Below, in pieces: positions 25,734-35,872 of a stretch of DNA of 64,000 nucleotides. Origin of the DNA: Halobacillus kuroshimensis DSM 18393 (GTDB taxonomy: Bacteria; Bacillota; Bacilli; Bacillales; Halobacillaceae); NCBI RefSeq assembly GCF_000425705.1, contig NZ_AUDY01000009.1:432065-496064 (forward strand). The letters are read 5' to 3'. A program made the translations under genes and the position numbers. Under the pieces are notes generated by a model that saw only the letters and a program-made list of their open reading frames with translations, ran no database searches and was not told the origin of the DNA. Positions within the stretch are counted from its first letter, which is position 1. Each line of letters starts with the position of its first letter.

Positions 25734-26081
25734 ATGGTGTGGCAGACATTTTTAACGCTGACGAAAGAACTGGAGGAAATGGTTCACCAGCCCTCCTCTC
25801 AGACTCGCTCTCAGCGGATGGAACATATCAATGACCTGTTAGAAAAACGCCAGAAACTGTTATCCAAGCTGCCGCAGCCTTTGACGGATGAAGAAAAGGC
25901 AATCGTACAGGAAGTGAAGAAGCGGGACTTGGTGATCAATCAGAAGATGGAGTTTCTGCTAATGGATTTGAAGAATCAGATGCGGAATAATAAAAAGCAG
26001 AAATCCAGTAAACAGCGATACATCAATCCGTACCAAAGCGTATCGACCTATGACGGCATGTATCTGGATCATAAAAAATAG
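25734..26081 (+). CDS. fliT: FliT-like flagellar chaperone
   Basis: A 115-residue, highly charged helical protein (FLTLTKELEEMVHQPS, then a Lys/Gln-rich C-terminal tail). It starts 2 nt after the fliS stop, so translation is probably coupled. Its place and size match FliT, the FliD chaperone. An in-frame ATG upstream inside fliS is disregarded. Confidence 0.8.
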   Translation: MVWQTFLTLTKELEEMVHQPSSQTRSQRMEHINDLLEKRQKLLSKLPQPLTDEEKAIVQEVKKRDLVINQKMEFLLMDLKNQMRNNKKQKSSKQRYINPYQSVSTYDGMYLDHKK

Positions 26082-26125
26082 AAAGAGGGATTCCTCTGCC
26101 TTTTCTAACCTGTGAACAGCACACG

Positions 26126-26430
26126 ATGCTTCGTGCTTATAATGAGCTTATCCACACCACTCAGGAGGGCCTGGACTATTTAACAGACCAGTATGCCGGG
26201 CTTCCATCACCACAGGCTCCTGGTGTTTTTCAGGATGTGCTGACGGCTTTCCAACAGTTGAACGTCACTCATGAGAAAATGTGTGGGCTTATGGAAAGTA
26301 ATTTGCTGAAGGCTGGTTTGACATTCCCTCTCAGGAGAAGTCCATTCATCTTTCTGAAGTAGTCCTGCCTGCCTACGCGGCATGGTCAGAAAAAATCCAG
26401 TCCGCTCTGCACCCCTACATCGTGCACTAG
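26126..26430 (+). pseudogene. Frameshifted gene after fliT
   Basis: One frame encodes MLRAYNELIHTTQEGLDYL onward to MESNLLK, then shifts. The continuation EGWFDIPSQEKSIHL to LHPYIVH is in another frame and ends at TAG 26428. The break is a single-base change near 26300-26315 (around TTTGCTGAAGGCTGG). The two parts read as one helical protein of about 110 residues, perhaps another flagellar accessory. No clear SD precedes ATG 26126. It is a pseudogene or a sequencing error; family unknown. Confidence 0.5.
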
Positions 26431-26431
26431 T

Positions 26432-26463
26432 AAAGAAGTATCAGGATCCTGATACTTCTTTTG
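26432..26463. terminator. Terminator at the end of the flagellar cluster
   Basis: A perfect palindrome AAGAAGTATCAGG/CCTGATACTTCTT followed by T-rich sequence. Confidence 0.85.
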
Positions 26464-26544
26464 TTTTGGATATGTGGTAGATTTCATGACTAATCTCCTA
26501 TATAATCCCATGGTGGAACCATACATAAAAAGGGGAGAGGTTAT

Positions 26545-27915
26545 ATGAAGAAATGGTTAGGACTGGCAGCCACCGCTCTGGCAGCGGCAGGGTTGTTTCA
26601 AGCATCAACCGTCGAGGCAGCGCAAGGTCCCATCGAGGTAGAGAAAGTCGAAGCACAGAATACATATGAAGAAAAGGAACCGAACGATGGACGGGAAGAT
26701 GCCACACAAGTTCCGTTGAATTCCTACATTTCCGGGGAATTTACGGACGAGGATGTGGATTACTACCGTGTAGAGGTGAATGGGGATACACCGGTTCAAT
26801 TTACCTTTCATCTATTCGAGTATGTAGAGGAAAAAACGGATATGAAGTTTCAAGGCAGACTCCTGACCGAACAGGGAGAGGTTTTGCCACCTTATAGCAT
26901 GAATGGAAATGAATATGGTTACATAGAATCCCATCTTTTAGATCCGGGCGTCTACTATATGAAAGTATGGGATAAGGCGGACCTTGGGGATGGCAGCACC
27001 TACTATCTAGGTACTGGAGCAGAACTTTTAAACGCATCCGCAGAAAGAATCTGGGGAGTCGACCGCTACTGGACAGCCGCCAATATTGCAAAATATGGCG
27101 ATGCGGACCGTTATCCATCTGAAAATGTTGTGCTGGCAACTGGAGAAGATTTCCCTGACGCACTGGCAGGAGCTCCATTAGCAGAGCACCTCGATGCACC
27201 GATCCTTTTGACGCGGGATGACAAGCTTCCTGGAATCACAGAACAAGTGATGAACAGCTTTGATACCGAAAAAGTGACGATACTTGGCGGAACAGGCGCT
27301 GTTTCCACTGATGTAGAAACGTATCTCGAAAATGATCTTGGAATGGAAGTCGACCGCATTTCCGGAAAAAACCGCTATGAAACCGCCGCAGCGATTGCGG
27401 ACCGTCTTCCTAAAAGTGATCAAGCGGTCGTCGCCTACGGACGCAATTTCCCGGACGCGCTTTCTATCGCCCCGATCGCGGCTGGAAAAGGGATGCCGAT
27501 TCTCTTAACCGAACAGGATGAACTTCCGGAAGCAACAGAGCAAAGTCTGAAAAAATATGGGGAAAGCATCGCGGTCGGAGGGACAGGTGTAATCAGCTCT
27601 GATGTACTCGCTGACATGCCGAAAGCAGAGCGAATCTCTGGGAAGAACCGTTACCTGACGTCTCTTGCCGTCGTGGAACACTTCAACGTTGTAGGAGTGA
27701 AAGCGAGCTTTGCGACAGGGTCCCATTTTGCTGATGCTCTTGCCGGCTCTGTGAACGATGTCGACCAGCCGCTTCTTCTGACACCGAAGGATGAGCTGAA
27801 CGAAGAGATTAAAGCGTACGTAAAAGAAAAGGAGATGTTCCGTTTCAATATTTTCGGCGGTACAGCTGCTGTCGAAGACAGTGTGGAACAGGAACTGGAA
27901 GCTCTCTATGAATAA
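26545..27915 (+). CDS. Secreted cell-wall-binding protein with three CWB2 repeats
   Basis: A 456-residue protein with a signal peptide (residues 1 to about 26, cleaved after VEAA). A PPC-like beta domain follows (NTYEEKEPNDGREDATQVPLN, about 38-155). Three cell-wall-binding-repeat-2 modules fill the rest. Each starts with the pattern R(I/W)xGxxRYxTA (RIWGVDRYWTAANIA, RISGKNRYETAAAIA, RISGKNRYLTSLAVV) and carries FPDAL or FADAL. CWB2 modules bind anionic wall polymers. No catalytic domain is visible. The SD GGGGAGAGG precedes ATG 26545. It sits in the position between fliT and hpf that is not conserved, so it is probably an accessory gene. Confidence 0.88.
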   Translation: MKKWLGLAATALAAAGLFQASTVEAAQGPIEVEKVEAQNTYEEKEPNDGREDATQVPLNSYISGEFTDEDVDYYRVEVNGDTPVQFTFHLFEYVEEKTDMKFQGRLLTEQGEVLPPYSMNGNEYGYIESHLLDPGVYYMKVWDKADLGDGSTYYLGTGAELLNASAERIWGVDRYWTAANIAKYGDADRYPSENVVLATGEDFPDALAGAPLAEHLDAPILLTRDDKLPGITEQVMNSFDTEKVTILGGTGAVSTDVETYLENDLGMEVDRISGKNRYETAAAIADRLPKSDQAVVAYGRNFPDALSIAPIAAGKGMPILLTEQDELPEATEQSLKKYGESIAVGGTGVISSDVLADMPKAERISGKNRYLTSLAVVEHFNVVGVKASFATGSHFADALAGSVNDVDQPLLLTPKDELNEEIKAYVKEKEMFRFNIFGGTAAVEDSVEQELEALYE

Positions 27916-27954
27916 AAGTGAATGTGTATTGTGCTTTCCACACGAAAGACTTAC

Positions 27955-28089
27955 GGTCACGTTCCGCTTATCGGTGGATGCTTGCCGGGGCACGTCCTCA
28001 GCTAACTCGGACAGGAAGAACGCCTGCCCAAGTGGATCTCCGGCTCGTGCTTTTCCCGCAGGCGTGACCACCGAACTCTCCTCATGACC
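27955..28089. repeat. Structured intergenic repeat, copy R1
   Basis: The outer arms GGTCA and TGACC enclose CGGTGG/CCACCG, a GCTTGCCGGGG/CCCGCAGGC stem and an apical stem CGGACAGG/CCTGCCCAAG with one change. It lies in a 554-nt gene-free stretch between the CWB2 gene and hpf. Related copies are at 50844, 55813 and 63597. Confidence 0.85.
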
Positions 28090-28224
28090 TCACCAAGTAA
28101 TCGATTGAAACAGGGGTGACCGAGACCACGCTGGGAAGTCTTCATGAGAAGGATTGGATGTTCGTCCGTGGAATAGGAAGTTTTTTCCTCCCGGAGGCAT
28201 TGGAAAACACAGTTTTGTAAAAGT

Positions 28225-28257
28225 GAAAGTCAGCCTGAACCAGGCTGACTTTTTTTA
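28225..28257 (+). terminator. Terminator upstream of hpf
   Basis: AAAGTCAGCCTG and CAGGCTGACTTT form a strong stem with seven T. Confidence 0.85.
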
Positions 28258-28400
28258 TCTTAATCTTATTGTAAGGTTATGACGGAAACCGCGGTTCATC
28301 TATCATTCTGACAAAATCCATCCCTGTTTCATCCACGTTTTCATTGTCATGGGACAAATTCCAGCAAATACCGACATAAAAATGACACAATTTTAAGAAA

Positions 28401-28436
28401 GTTTATGCAGGAAAGGCCGTGGGTATGATAGAATAT
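28401..28436 (+). promoter_or_regulatory. Overlapping sigma-B and sigma-H promoters of hpf
   Basis: Sigma-B: GTTTAT (28401-28406), 14 nt, GGGTAT (28421-28426). Sigma-H: GCAGGAAAG (28408-28416), 12 nt, ATAGAATAT (28428-28436). B. subtilis yvyD/hpf is known to use both sigma factors. Confidence 0.8.
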
Positions 28437-28469
28437 ATATCACATAAGGATGAAAGGAGGACACTTCTA

Positions 28470-29027
28470 ATGCTACAGTACAACATTCGTGGTGAGAACC
28501 TTGAAGTGACGGATTCTATTAAAGAATATGTGGAGAAAAAGGTGGGCAAGCTTGAACGCTACTTTGACACTCCCCCGTCCTCTGAGGTGCACGTAAATTT
28601 AAGTGTCTATAATGATGAGCAGACAATCGAGGTCACAATCCCGATGAAGAATCTACTACTCCGAGCGGAGGAGCATAATACAGATTTATACGCTGCCATC
28701 GACCTTGTGGTTGATAAATTAGAAAGACAGATCCGTAAGCATAAAACGAAGGTAAACCGCCGATTCCGTCAGGAGGGTGCACCAAAATACGTATTTGCCG
28801 AATTAGAGCGTGAAGCCAATCAGGAGCAGATGCAGTCGGATGATGAATTCGATGTGGAAATCGTGAAAACGAAGCGCTTTGACCTGAAACCGATGGATAG
28901 TGAAGAAGCGGCCCTTCAAATGGATATGCTCGGCCACAACTTCTTCGTCTTTACAAATGCGAATACTGATGAAACCAATATCGTATACAAACGACGTGAC
29001 GGCCGCTACGGTTTAATTGAAACGTAA
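28470..29027 (+). CDS. hpf: Long-form ribosome hibernation promoting factor
   Basis: A 185-residue long HPF. The N-terminal S30AE domain reads LQYNIRGENLEVTDSIKEYV and KLERYFD. The C-terminal dimerisation domain contains VKTKRFDLKPMDSEEAALQMDMLGHNFFVFTN (in part). It dimerises 70S ribosomes into inactive 100S particles in stationary phase or stress. ATG 28470 follows the SD AAAGGAGG; an upstream in-frame start is not needed. The dual stress/starvation promoter fits its role. Confidence 0.95.
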   Translation: MLQYNIRGENLEVTDSIKEYVEKKVGKLERYFDTPPSSEVHVNLSVYNDEQTIEVTIPMKNLLLRAEEHNTDLYAAIDLVVDKLERQIRKHKTKVNRRFRQEGAPKYVFAELEREANQEQMQSDDEFDVEIVKTKRFDLKPMDSEEAALQMDMLGHNFFVFTNANTDETNIVYKRRDGRYGLIET

Positions 29028-29037
29028 TCTATGAATG

Positions 29038-29085
29038 ATAGGGAAAAGCATTCCTGTTTTGACAGGGGTGCTTTTCTTTTTGGAA
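29038..29085 (+). terminator. Terminator after hpf
   Basis: GGGAAAAGCA...CCTGT/ACAGG...TGCTTTTC followed by T5. Confidence 0.8.
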
Positions 29086-29250
29086 AAATTCCAGAAAAAG
29101 AAAAAAGGAGAACCGTTCCCTCTTAAAACCCGCATTTTCCACAGAGCAAATCTCCACTTTCGACCAGCTCTTCCTGTTGAAACCTCCATTTTACACGTGT
29201 GCATGCTTCCCCTTCCTGTAGTATAACTAAAGCAACAGGGAGGTGAGGAG

Positions 29251-29433
29251 ATGACCTGCAGAAACTGTCATGACGTGGATCAACGCTTGAAGCAGCAGGA
29301 AGATACAATCGTCCAGCTTGTCCACATCATCGGCTCCACCAATAAGCGTGTAAAAGAACTGAATGAAAGACAGCTCCAGCTTCTGCCGCTCTTCCTAAAT
29401 GACCCCGCTCCAGCCACCACTACAACGACATAA
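29251..29433 (+). CDS. Small hypothetical protein with coiled-coil character (60 aa)
   Basis: A strong SD (GGGAGGTGAGGAG) ends at ATG 29251. The protein has an N-terminal CRNC motif, a heptad-like helix (VDQRLKQQEDTIVQLVHIIGS, in part) and a Thr-rich tail. It resembles small uncharacterised proteins found near secA in Bacillaceae; no function is known to me. Confidence 0.6.
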   Translation: MTCRNCHDVDQRLKQQEDTIVQLVHIIGSTNKRVKELNERQLQLLPLFLNDPAPATTTTT

Positions 29434-29550
29434 ATCCCTGGTGACTAAAGCCCCGCTCTTGAATTGTCAGGCCGCTTCTCTTAGTGTTATGATAGGAGTT
29501 GGACTGAACTACACAACCGAAGATTGGAAATCAATAGAGGAGCGGTTGCA

Positions 29551-32064
29551 ATGCTTGGAACTTTAAAGAAAATCTTTGGCGACGGCAATACTCGTCAACT
29601 GAAACGATTAGAAAAGATTGCTGATGATATTGATGCAATGGAATCAGACATCGAGAAATTGTCAGAGGAAGATTTAAAGAATAAGACAGCAGAATTCAAA
29701 GAACGCTATCAAAATGGCGAAAAATTAGATGATATGTTAGTTGAAGCCTTCGCAGTCGTGCGCGAAGCTTCGAAACGTGTGTTGAATATGCGCCCGTTCC
29801 GCGTCCAGCTCATGGGTGCGATCGCCCTTCACGAAGGGAATATTGCAGAGATGAAGACAGGGGAAGGTAAAACCCTTGCCTCTACCATGCCTGCGTACTT
29901 GAATGCCCTCACAGGTAAAGGCGTCCACATCATTACCGTGAACGACTACCTGGCGAGCCGTGACTCCACGGATATGGGGGAGCTTTATCAGTACCTGGGA
30001 CTGACGGTCGGTTTGAACTCCAACGGCATGTCCAAGGATGAGAAAAGAGAAGCCTACAACGCTGACATCACGTACGGAACGAACAATGAGTTCGGCTTTG
30101 ACTACCTGCGTGACAACATGGTGCTGTATAAAGAACAGATGGTCCAGCGCCCGCTGCACTATGCCATCATTGACGAAGTCGACTCGATTTTAATTGATGA
30201 GGCGCGTACACCGCTGATCATATCCGGGTCTGCTTCGAAATCCGCCGACCTTTATGTTGGTGCCAATTCGTTTGTTCGTCTGCTTGCTCGTGAAGAGGAC
30301 TTTACGTACGATGAAAAAACGAAAAACGTCCAGCTTACAGAAGAAGGGATTAACAAAGCGGAGCGTTTCTTCAAGATTGAAAACCTGTTTGATCTTTCCA
30401 ACGTATCGCTCATTCATCACATCAACCAGGGGCTGAAGGCGCACACGTCGATGCAGCGTGATACCGATTATGTGGTGGAAGAAGGAGAAGTGGTCATCGT
30501 CGACCAGTTCACCGGCCGTTTGATGAAAGGCCGCCGCTACAGCGATGGTCTGCACCAGGCGATTGAAGCGAAGGAAGGGCTTGAGATCCAGAACGAAAGC
30601 CAGACGCTCGCTTCCATCACGTTCCAGAACCTTTTCCGGATGTACGAAAAGCTTTCCGGTATGACTGGTACTGCGAAAACCGAAGAAGAGGAATTCATGA
30701 ACATCTACAACATGCGTGTTGTCGTGATTCCGACGAACCGTGATATTCAGCGTGATGATAAAGCCGACCTCGTTTACAAAACGATGGACGGGAAGTTCAA
30801 GGCGGTTGTCGAGGATATCAAAAAACGTCATGAAAACGGCCAGCCCGTACTTGTCGGTACGGTAGCGGTGGAAACGTCTGAAATTATTTCCCGCTATCTG
30901 ACAAAAGCAGGCGTGCCGCATAATGTCCTGAACGCGAAAAACCACTTCCGTGAAGCGGAAATCATTGAAAACGCCGGACAGAAGGGTGCCGTAACGATTG
31001 CAACGAACATGGCCGGTCGTGGTACAGATATCAAGCTCGGCGACGGTGTGAAAGAAGCCGGAGGTCTGGCGGTTATTGGTACTGAGCGTCACGAATCACG
31101 CCGGATCGATAACCAGCTGCGTGGTCGTGCCGGACGTCAGGGGGATCCGGGTATGTCCCAGTTTTACCTGGCGACAGATGATGAACTGATGCGCCGCTTC
31201 GCCTCTGACAACATCCGTAACATGATGGACCGTCTCGGTATGGACGATTCCCAGCCGATTGAGAGTAAAATGATCTCCCGTGCGGTTGAGTCGGCGCAGA
31301 AACGTGTGGAAGGGAACAACTTCGATGCTCGTAAGACGATCCTTTCCTACGATGATGTGCTCCGTCAGCAGCGTGAAGTGATCTACAAGCAGCGTTATGA
31401 AGTGCTCACATCTGAAAATCTTCGTGAAATCATCGAAGGGATGATCGACCGTACGGTGGCTCAAACCGTTGATGTCCACACGAGTGAAGAGGAAGATGAA
31501 AACTGGGAGCTTGAGAGCGTTGTCGATTATCTTCGTGCCAACCTGCTCTTTGAAGGTGACGTCACCGTTGAAGATTTGAAAGGAAAAGATCCGGAAGAAA
31601 TGAAGGAGCTTATCCTGGCTAAAGTGAAGGAACGTTATGACGAGAAGGAAGAAGAGCTGACACCGGAGCAGATGCGTGAGTTCGAAAAAGTCATCCTGCT
31701 TCGCACGGTCGACCAGAAATGGATGGATCACATCGATCAGATGGACCAGCTTCGCCAGGGTATTCACCTGCGTGCGTATGGACAAAACGATCCGCTTCGG
31801 GAATATAACTTCGAAGGCTTCCGTATGTTTGAACAGATGGTGGCAAGCATCGATGAGGAAGTGGCCCGTTATGTCATGAAGGCGCAGATCCGCAGCAATC
31901 TGCAGCGCCAGGAAGTGGCGAAAGGTGCAACAGCCGTTTCCGGCGGGGAAGAAAGTAAGGAACCGAAAAAGAAAAATCCTTACGTAAGAAAAGACACCGT
32001 CGGCCGCAATGATCCTTGTCCTTGCGGAAGCGGCAAGAAGTATAAAAATTGCCATGGTAAATAA
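29551..32064 (+). CDS. secA: Preprotein translocase ATPase SecA
   Basis: An 837-residue motor protein. Walker A region [22 protein letters not shown]-like [30 protein letters not shown] and the arginine-finger region [13 protein letters not shown] are canonical. The C-terminal zinc finger [17 protein letters not shown] binds SecB/ribosome in other species. ATG 29551 has GAGGAG upstream; an earlier in-frame start lies before it. It drives SecYEG-dependent export. Confidence 0.97.
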   Translation: MLGTLKKIFGDGNTRQLKRLEKIADDIDAMESDIEKLSEEDLKNKTAEFKERYQNGEKLDDMLVEAFAVVREASKRVLNMRPFRVQLMGAIALHEGNIAEMKTGEGKTLASTMPAYLNALTGKGVHIITVNDYLASRDSTDMGELYQYLGLTVGLNSNGMSKDEKREAYNADITYGTNNEFGFDYLRDNMVLYKEQMVQRPLHYAIIDEVDSILIDEARTPLIISGSASKSADLYVGANSFVRLLAREEDFTYDEKTKNVQLTEEGINKAERFFKIENLFDLSNVSLIHHINQGLKAHTSMQRDTDYVVEEGEVVIVDQFTGRLMKGRRYSDGLHQAIEAKEGLEIQNESQTLASITFQNLFRMYEKLSGMTGTAKTEEEEFMNIYNMRVVVIPTNRDIQRDDKADLVYKTMDGKFKAVVEDIKKRHENGQPVLVGTVAVETSEIISRYLTKAGVPHNVLNAKNHFREAEIIENAGQKGAVTIATNMAGRGTDIKLGDGVKEAGGLAVIGTERHESRRIDNQLRGRAGRQGDPGMSQFYLATDDELMRRFASDNIRNMMDRLGMDDSQPIESKMISRAVESAQKRVEGNNFDARKTILSYDDVLRQQREVIYKQRYEVLTSENLREIIEGMIDRTVAQTVDVHTSEEEDENWELESVVDYLRANLLFEGDVTVEDLKGKDPEEMKELILAKVKERYDEKEEELTPEQMREFEKVILLRTVDQKWMDHIDQMDQLRQGIHLRAYGQNDPLREYNFEGFRMFEQMVASIDEEVARYVMKAQIRSNLQRQEVAKGATAVSGGEESKEPKKKNPYVRKDTVGRNDPCPCGSGKKYKNCHGK

Positions 32065-32070
32065 CCAGTG

Positions 32071-32097
32071 GGACACTCTCTTTTTACAGAGAGTGTC
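32071..32097 (+). terminator. Hairpin between secA and prfB
   Basis: GACACTCTC pairs with GAGAGTGTC; the T tract after it is short, so termination may be partial. Confidence 0.6.
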
Positions 32098-32134
32098 TTC
32101 CCTTGTGTTTAGAATAATAGAGGAGTGATTCAAC

Positions 32135-33239
32135 ATGGATATGGCAGAAATCCGTCATGAATTAGATAATACAGCTGAGAAATTAGCGGACTTCAGGGGG
32201 TCTCTTTGACGTCGATCAAAGAAAAACCCGCATTGCTGAACTAGAAGAACAGATGACAGAGCCGGGCTTCTGGGATGACCAGAATACCGCGCAGAAGGTC
32301 ATTGATGAAGTGAACGGCCTGAAAGGTCTTGTTCACACATTGGAAGAGCACGAGGAAACGCATGAGAACCTGGAAGTTTCCTATGAGCTTGTTAAAGAAG
32401 AAGAGGACGAAGAGCTTCTCGAGGACCTCGTGCAGGAAGTGCAGAAGCTGTCGAACGACTTGAACCAGTTTGAGCTGAACATCTTACTTAGTGAGCCGTA
32501 CGACAAGAACAACGCGATTCTTGAACTCCACCCGGGTGCCGGTGGTACAGAGTCCCAGGACTGGGCGAGCATGCTGCTTCGTATGTACACACGCTGGGCA
32601 GAGAAGAAAGGTTTTTCTGTGCAGACGATGGATTACCTACCTGGAGATGAAGCGGGCGTGAAGAGTGTAACCCTGCTTATTAAAGGGCACAACGCCTACG
32701 GCTACCTGAAAGCGGAAAAAGGCGTGCACCGTCTCGTCCGTATTTCTCCGTTCGATTCTTCCGGCCGTCGTCACACGTCATTCGTATCGTGTGAAGTGAT
32801 GCCTGAGTTCAACGATGAAATTGAGATTGATGTACGCACAGAAGATCTGAAAATCGATACGTACCGGGCCAGTGGTGCCGGTGGTCAGCACGTCAACACC
32901 ACCGACTCCGCGGTTCGTATTACGCACACACCGACAAACACGGTTGTAACGTGTCAGTCCGAGCGTTCTCAGATTAAGAACCGTGACCAGGCGATGAAGA
33001 TGTTGAAGGCGAAGCTGTATCAGCTTGAAATCGAGCGTCAGCAGCAGGAACTTGACGACATCCGCGGCGAGCAGAAGGAAATCGGCTGGGGAAGCCAGAT
33101 CCGCTCCTATGTGTTCCACCCGTACTCCATGGTCAAAGACCACCGTACGAATGAAGAAGTCGGAAACACGCAGGGCGTCATGGACGGCGGCCTTGATAAA
33201 TTTATCGATGCCTACCTGCGCTCACAGATGGACGGTTAA
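32135..33239 (+). CDS. prfB: Peptide chain release factor 2 with programmed +1 frameshift
   Basis: Codons 1-24 run from ATG 32135 to CTT, then meet the in-frame TGA at 32207-32209 within CTT TGA C. The SD-like AGGGGG sits just upstream at the standard spacing. A +1 shift at CTT resumes as [15 protein letters not shown]. The rest carries the catalytic GGQ ([17 protein letters not shown]) and a specificity loop. This autoregulatory frameshift is conserved in most bacteria. Product about 368 residues. Confidence 0.95.
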
Positions 33240-33240
33240 T

Positions 33241-33277
33241 AAAAAAGACTCTCACTTTGCTGTGAGGGTCTTTTTTT
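33241..33277 (+). terminator. Terminator after prfB
   Basis: AAAAAAGACTCTCAC and GTGAGGGTCTTTTTTT. Confidence 0.9.
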
Positions 33278-33356
33278 GTGTGGGGAACAGCTGTCCAATC
33301 GAGGCCGTTTCTGCTAGTATAAAAGGGCATACATAATTTGGAGGAGGCGTCACGAC

Positions 33357-34232
33357 ATGAAGGTGAAAAAAGCGATCATTCCCGCCGCCGGGCTTGGAAC
33401 GAGGTTCCTTCCGGCTACAAAAGCGATGCCGAAGGAAATGCTTCCGATTGTTGATAAGCCGACCATACAGTACATTGTTGAAGAAGCGATCCAGTCGGGG
33501 ATTGAAGATATTATCATCGTTACCGGGAAAGGGAAACGAGCGATTGAAGACCATTTTGACCATGCTTTTGAGCTGGAGGATAACCTTTATAAAAAAGGAA
33601 AGATCGATCTGCTTGAAGAAGTTCAGCAGTCCGCAGAAGTCGATATCCACTACATCCGCCAGAAAGAGCCGAAGGGCCTCGGCCACGCCGTCTGGTGTGC
33701 CCGGAAGTTTATCGGCAATGAGCCCTTTGCCGTCCTCCTCGGAGATGATATCGTCCGCTCCGATGAGCCGTGTCTGAAGCAGCTGATTGATCAGTATGAA
33801 GAGACACACTCATCTGTGATCGGTGTGAAGCAGGTGCCGGAGGATGAGACAGACCGCTATGGCATTATCGCTCCCAAAGATCAGCAGGGACGCCGCTATG
33901 AAGTCGAACATTTTGTCGAAAAACCAGCAGTAGAGGACGCTCCGTCCAACCTGGCCATCATCGGCCGCTACGTGTTTACGCCGGAAATTATGGACCTGTT
34001 GGAAACACAGGAGACAGGAGCCGGTGGGGAAATCCAGCTGACCGATGCGATTGAACGCCTCAACCTCGATCAGCCGGTGTACGGCTATGAGTTCAAGGGG
34101 GACCGCTATGATGTCGGTGATCAGCTTGGATTTATCAAAACGACGCTTGCTATTGCTATGGAAAGAGACAACATGCGCGAGGATGTGCTCGAACTGCTTG
34201 CGGAAGTTATGGAAAAGCAGGAATCAAGATAA
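33357..34232 (+). CDS. gtaB: UTP-glucose-1-phosphate uridylyltransferase
   Basis: A 291-residue nucleotidyltransferase with [30 protein letters not shown] (in part), the UGPase signature. [27 protein letters not shown] and [19 protein letters not shown] follow. It makes UDP-glucose for glucosylation of wall polymers and for glycolipids. The SD GGAGGAGG precedes ATG 33357. In B. subtilis gtaB lies elsewhere, so this placement between prfB and yitT is not the B. subtilis order. Confidence 0.93.
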   Translation: MKVKKAIIPAAGLGTRFLPATKAMPKEMLPIVDKPTIQYIVEEAIQSGIEDIIIVTGKGKRAIEDHFDHAFELEDNLYKKGKIDLLEEVQQSAEVDIHYIRQKEPKGLGHAVWCARKFIGNEPFAVLLGDDIVRSDEPCLKQLIDQYEETHSSVIGVKQVPEDETDRYGIIAPKDQQGRRYEVEHFVEKPAVEDAPSNLAIIGRYVFTPEIMDLLETQETGAGGEIQLTDAIERLNLDQPVYGYEFKGDRYDVGDQLGFIKTTLAIAMERDNMREDVLELLAEVMEKQESR

Positions 34233-34239
34233 GCCATAC

Positions 34240-34271
34240 GAAGAGAGTCCAATACAGGGCTCTCTTCTTTT
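34240..34271 (+). terminator. Terminator after gtaB
   Basis: GAAGAGAGTCC and GGGCTCTCTTC with T-rich tail. Confidence 0.8.
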
Positions 34272-34434
34272 ATGCTCCTGCATAGATCGTATCATCAGGT
34301 GAACACTAAAAAGGGCGTCAGGCCGCTCCTTTACCGTGTTAATACGTTATTCCGCTCTTATTTACACCCTCTGAATGGAATGGTATACTCCATACGGTTT
34401 TAGAAGTACGTATACATAGGGAGAGTTGAACATC

Positions 34435-35307
34435 ATGATGATGGCTAAAAAATACCGCAGGGAGCCGGTGCCGCCGGCCCTTCGTCATACGATGGATTAC
34501 GGTCTCGTCATTCTCGGGTCCTTTTTTGTAGCAATCGCTTTTAACTTGTTTTTACTTCCCAATAACGTTGCTTCCGGAGGAGTTGCGGGGATCAGTACGA
34601 TCACCAAAGGCGTCTTCGGCTGGGAGCCGGGGGTCGTCCAGTGGGTGCTGAACATTCCCCTGTTTATTATGGGCTGGCTGATCCTTGGGAAAAATTTCGG
34701 CGTCAAATCGTTAGTGGGGACGGTCGTTCTTCCGTTTTTCGTTCTTTTAACGAGCTCTATGGATGCGGCAACCCCTGATCCGCTTCTCGGGGCTATTTTT
34801 GGAGGGATGGGTGTCGGCCTCGGTCTCGGCATCGTATTCCGTGGACGGGCGTCTACGGGGGGCATCGATCTTGCCGCCCAGGTCATCCATAAGTTCACGC
34901 ATCTTCCGCTCGGCATCTGTGTGGCGATGCTGGACGGCCTGATCGTGATCACGTCCGCGTTCGTATTTTCCTTGGAGGAAGGGTTGTATGCCTTGATCGG
35001 TCTTTTCGTTACAAGCCGGACTATCGATTTTGTCCAGGTCGGCTTGAACACATCAAAAAATGTGATGATTATTACAGAAGAAGTGGACGAGGTTCGTGAT
35101 GAAATCTTCCGCCAGATCGACCGCGGCGTAACCGTTTTGAGCGGTGCAGGTGGGTATACCGAACGCGAGCGACGCGTCGTGATGTGTGTCGTTCAGCAGA
35201 ATGAATTCATCAAATTGACACAAACGGTCAAGATCGTCGATCCCGGGGCATTTGTCGTCGCGATGAATGCGACGGAGGTGCTCGGAGAGGGTTTCAAAAC
35301 GACCTGA
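34435..35307 (+). CDS. YitT family membrane protein (DUF161-DUF2179)
   Basis: A 290-residue protein with five or six membrane helices. The family block NLFLLPNNVASGGVAGIST is present. It ends in a cytoplasmic DUF2179 ferredoxin-like domain (ITEEVDEVRDEIFRQIDRGVTVLSGAGGYT, in part). B. subtilis has several paralogues (YitT, YvjA, YpjC, YxkD). YvjA lies in the prfB-cccB neighbourhood there, so this is probably its orthologue. Start ATG 34435 with GGGAGAG upstream. Function unknown. Confidence 0.85.
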   Translation: MMMAKKYRREPVPPALRHTMDYGLVILGSFFVAIAFNLFLLPNNVASGGVAGISTITKGVFGWEPGVVQWVLNIPLFIMGWLILGKNFGVKSLVGTVVLPFFVLLTSSMDAATPDPLLGAIFGGMGVGLGLGIVFRGRASTGGIDLAAQVIHKFTHLPLGICVAMLDGLIVITSAFVFSLEEGLYALIGLFVTSRTIDFVQVGLNTSKNVMIITEEVDEVRDEIFRQIDRGVTVLSGAGGYTERERRVVMCVVQQNEFIKLTQTVKIVDPGAFVVAMNATEVLGEGFKTT

Positions 35308-35357
35308 CTCGGTTATACTTACACTATATTTCTATAAAATACCAGGGGGGATGACAC

Positions 35358-35720
35358 GTGAAAAAACTTTGGCTGGCTATGATGCTGGGACTTATACTTA
35401 TTCTCGCTGCCTGCGGAGGCGGAGAAGAATCATCCGATGAAGATACGAACGAAGAAACGACAGAAGAACAATCCGACAGCAGCTCGGAGGATACGGTCGA
35501 TGCAGCAGCGGCAGAGGAAGTTTACCAAAATAACTGTGCGACTTGCCATGGCGGGGACCTTGAAGGTGCGATGGGGCCGGCGTTAACTGAAGTCGGTGGT
35601 AAATATTCCGCAGATGAAATCGTAAATATCATTAAAAACGGGAAAGGCCAGATGCCTGCCCAGGGCGTTTCTGATGAAGACGCCCAGCTTGTTGCCGGGT
35701 GGCTGGCAGCCAAGCAATAA
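35358..35720 (+). CDS. cccB: Cytochrome c-551 lipoprotein CccB
   Basis: A 120-residue lipoprotein with lipobox LILAAC (Cys about residue 19). An acidic Ser/Glu/Asp linker follows, then a class I cytochrome c domain with haem motif CATCH and distal Met in GQMPAQG. It carries electrons at the outer face of the membrane, in B. subtilis linked to the respiratory oxidase. Start GTG 35358 follows GGGGGG. It is monocistronic with its own terminator. Confidence 0.93.
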   Translation: MKKLWLAMMLGLILILAACGGGEESSDEDTNEETTEEQSDSSSEDTVDAAAAEEVYQNNCATCHGGDLEGAMGPALTEVGGKYSADEIVNIIKNGKGQMPAQGVSDEDAQLVAGWLAAKQ

Positions 35721-35727
35721 TCCGAGG

Positions 35728-35757
35728 AACGCCCGGTGTATTCAGCCGGGCGTTTTG
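35728..35757 (+). terminator. Terminator after cccB
   Basis: AACGCCCGG and CCGGGCGTT with T-rich tail. Confidence 0.9.
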
Positions 35758-35872
35758 TTTTGATAAAGAAATGTAATAATTTCATAGCTAAAATGAAGGG
35801 TGTTTAATGTTATAATGATGGTGTTTGTAAAAAGATCTGGCTAATAATAATAAAGATTAAGGTGATACATGT

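Noticed and set aside
30190..32136. Two long open frames (300 and 346 codons) antisense to secA
   Set aside because: They mirror the secA coding sequence, have no SD and no recognisable domains. They follow from codon bias of the sense gene.
32135..32209. Early stop in prfB as a pseudogene
   Set aside because: AGGGGG upstream and CTT TGA C are the standard programmed frameshift of release factor 2.
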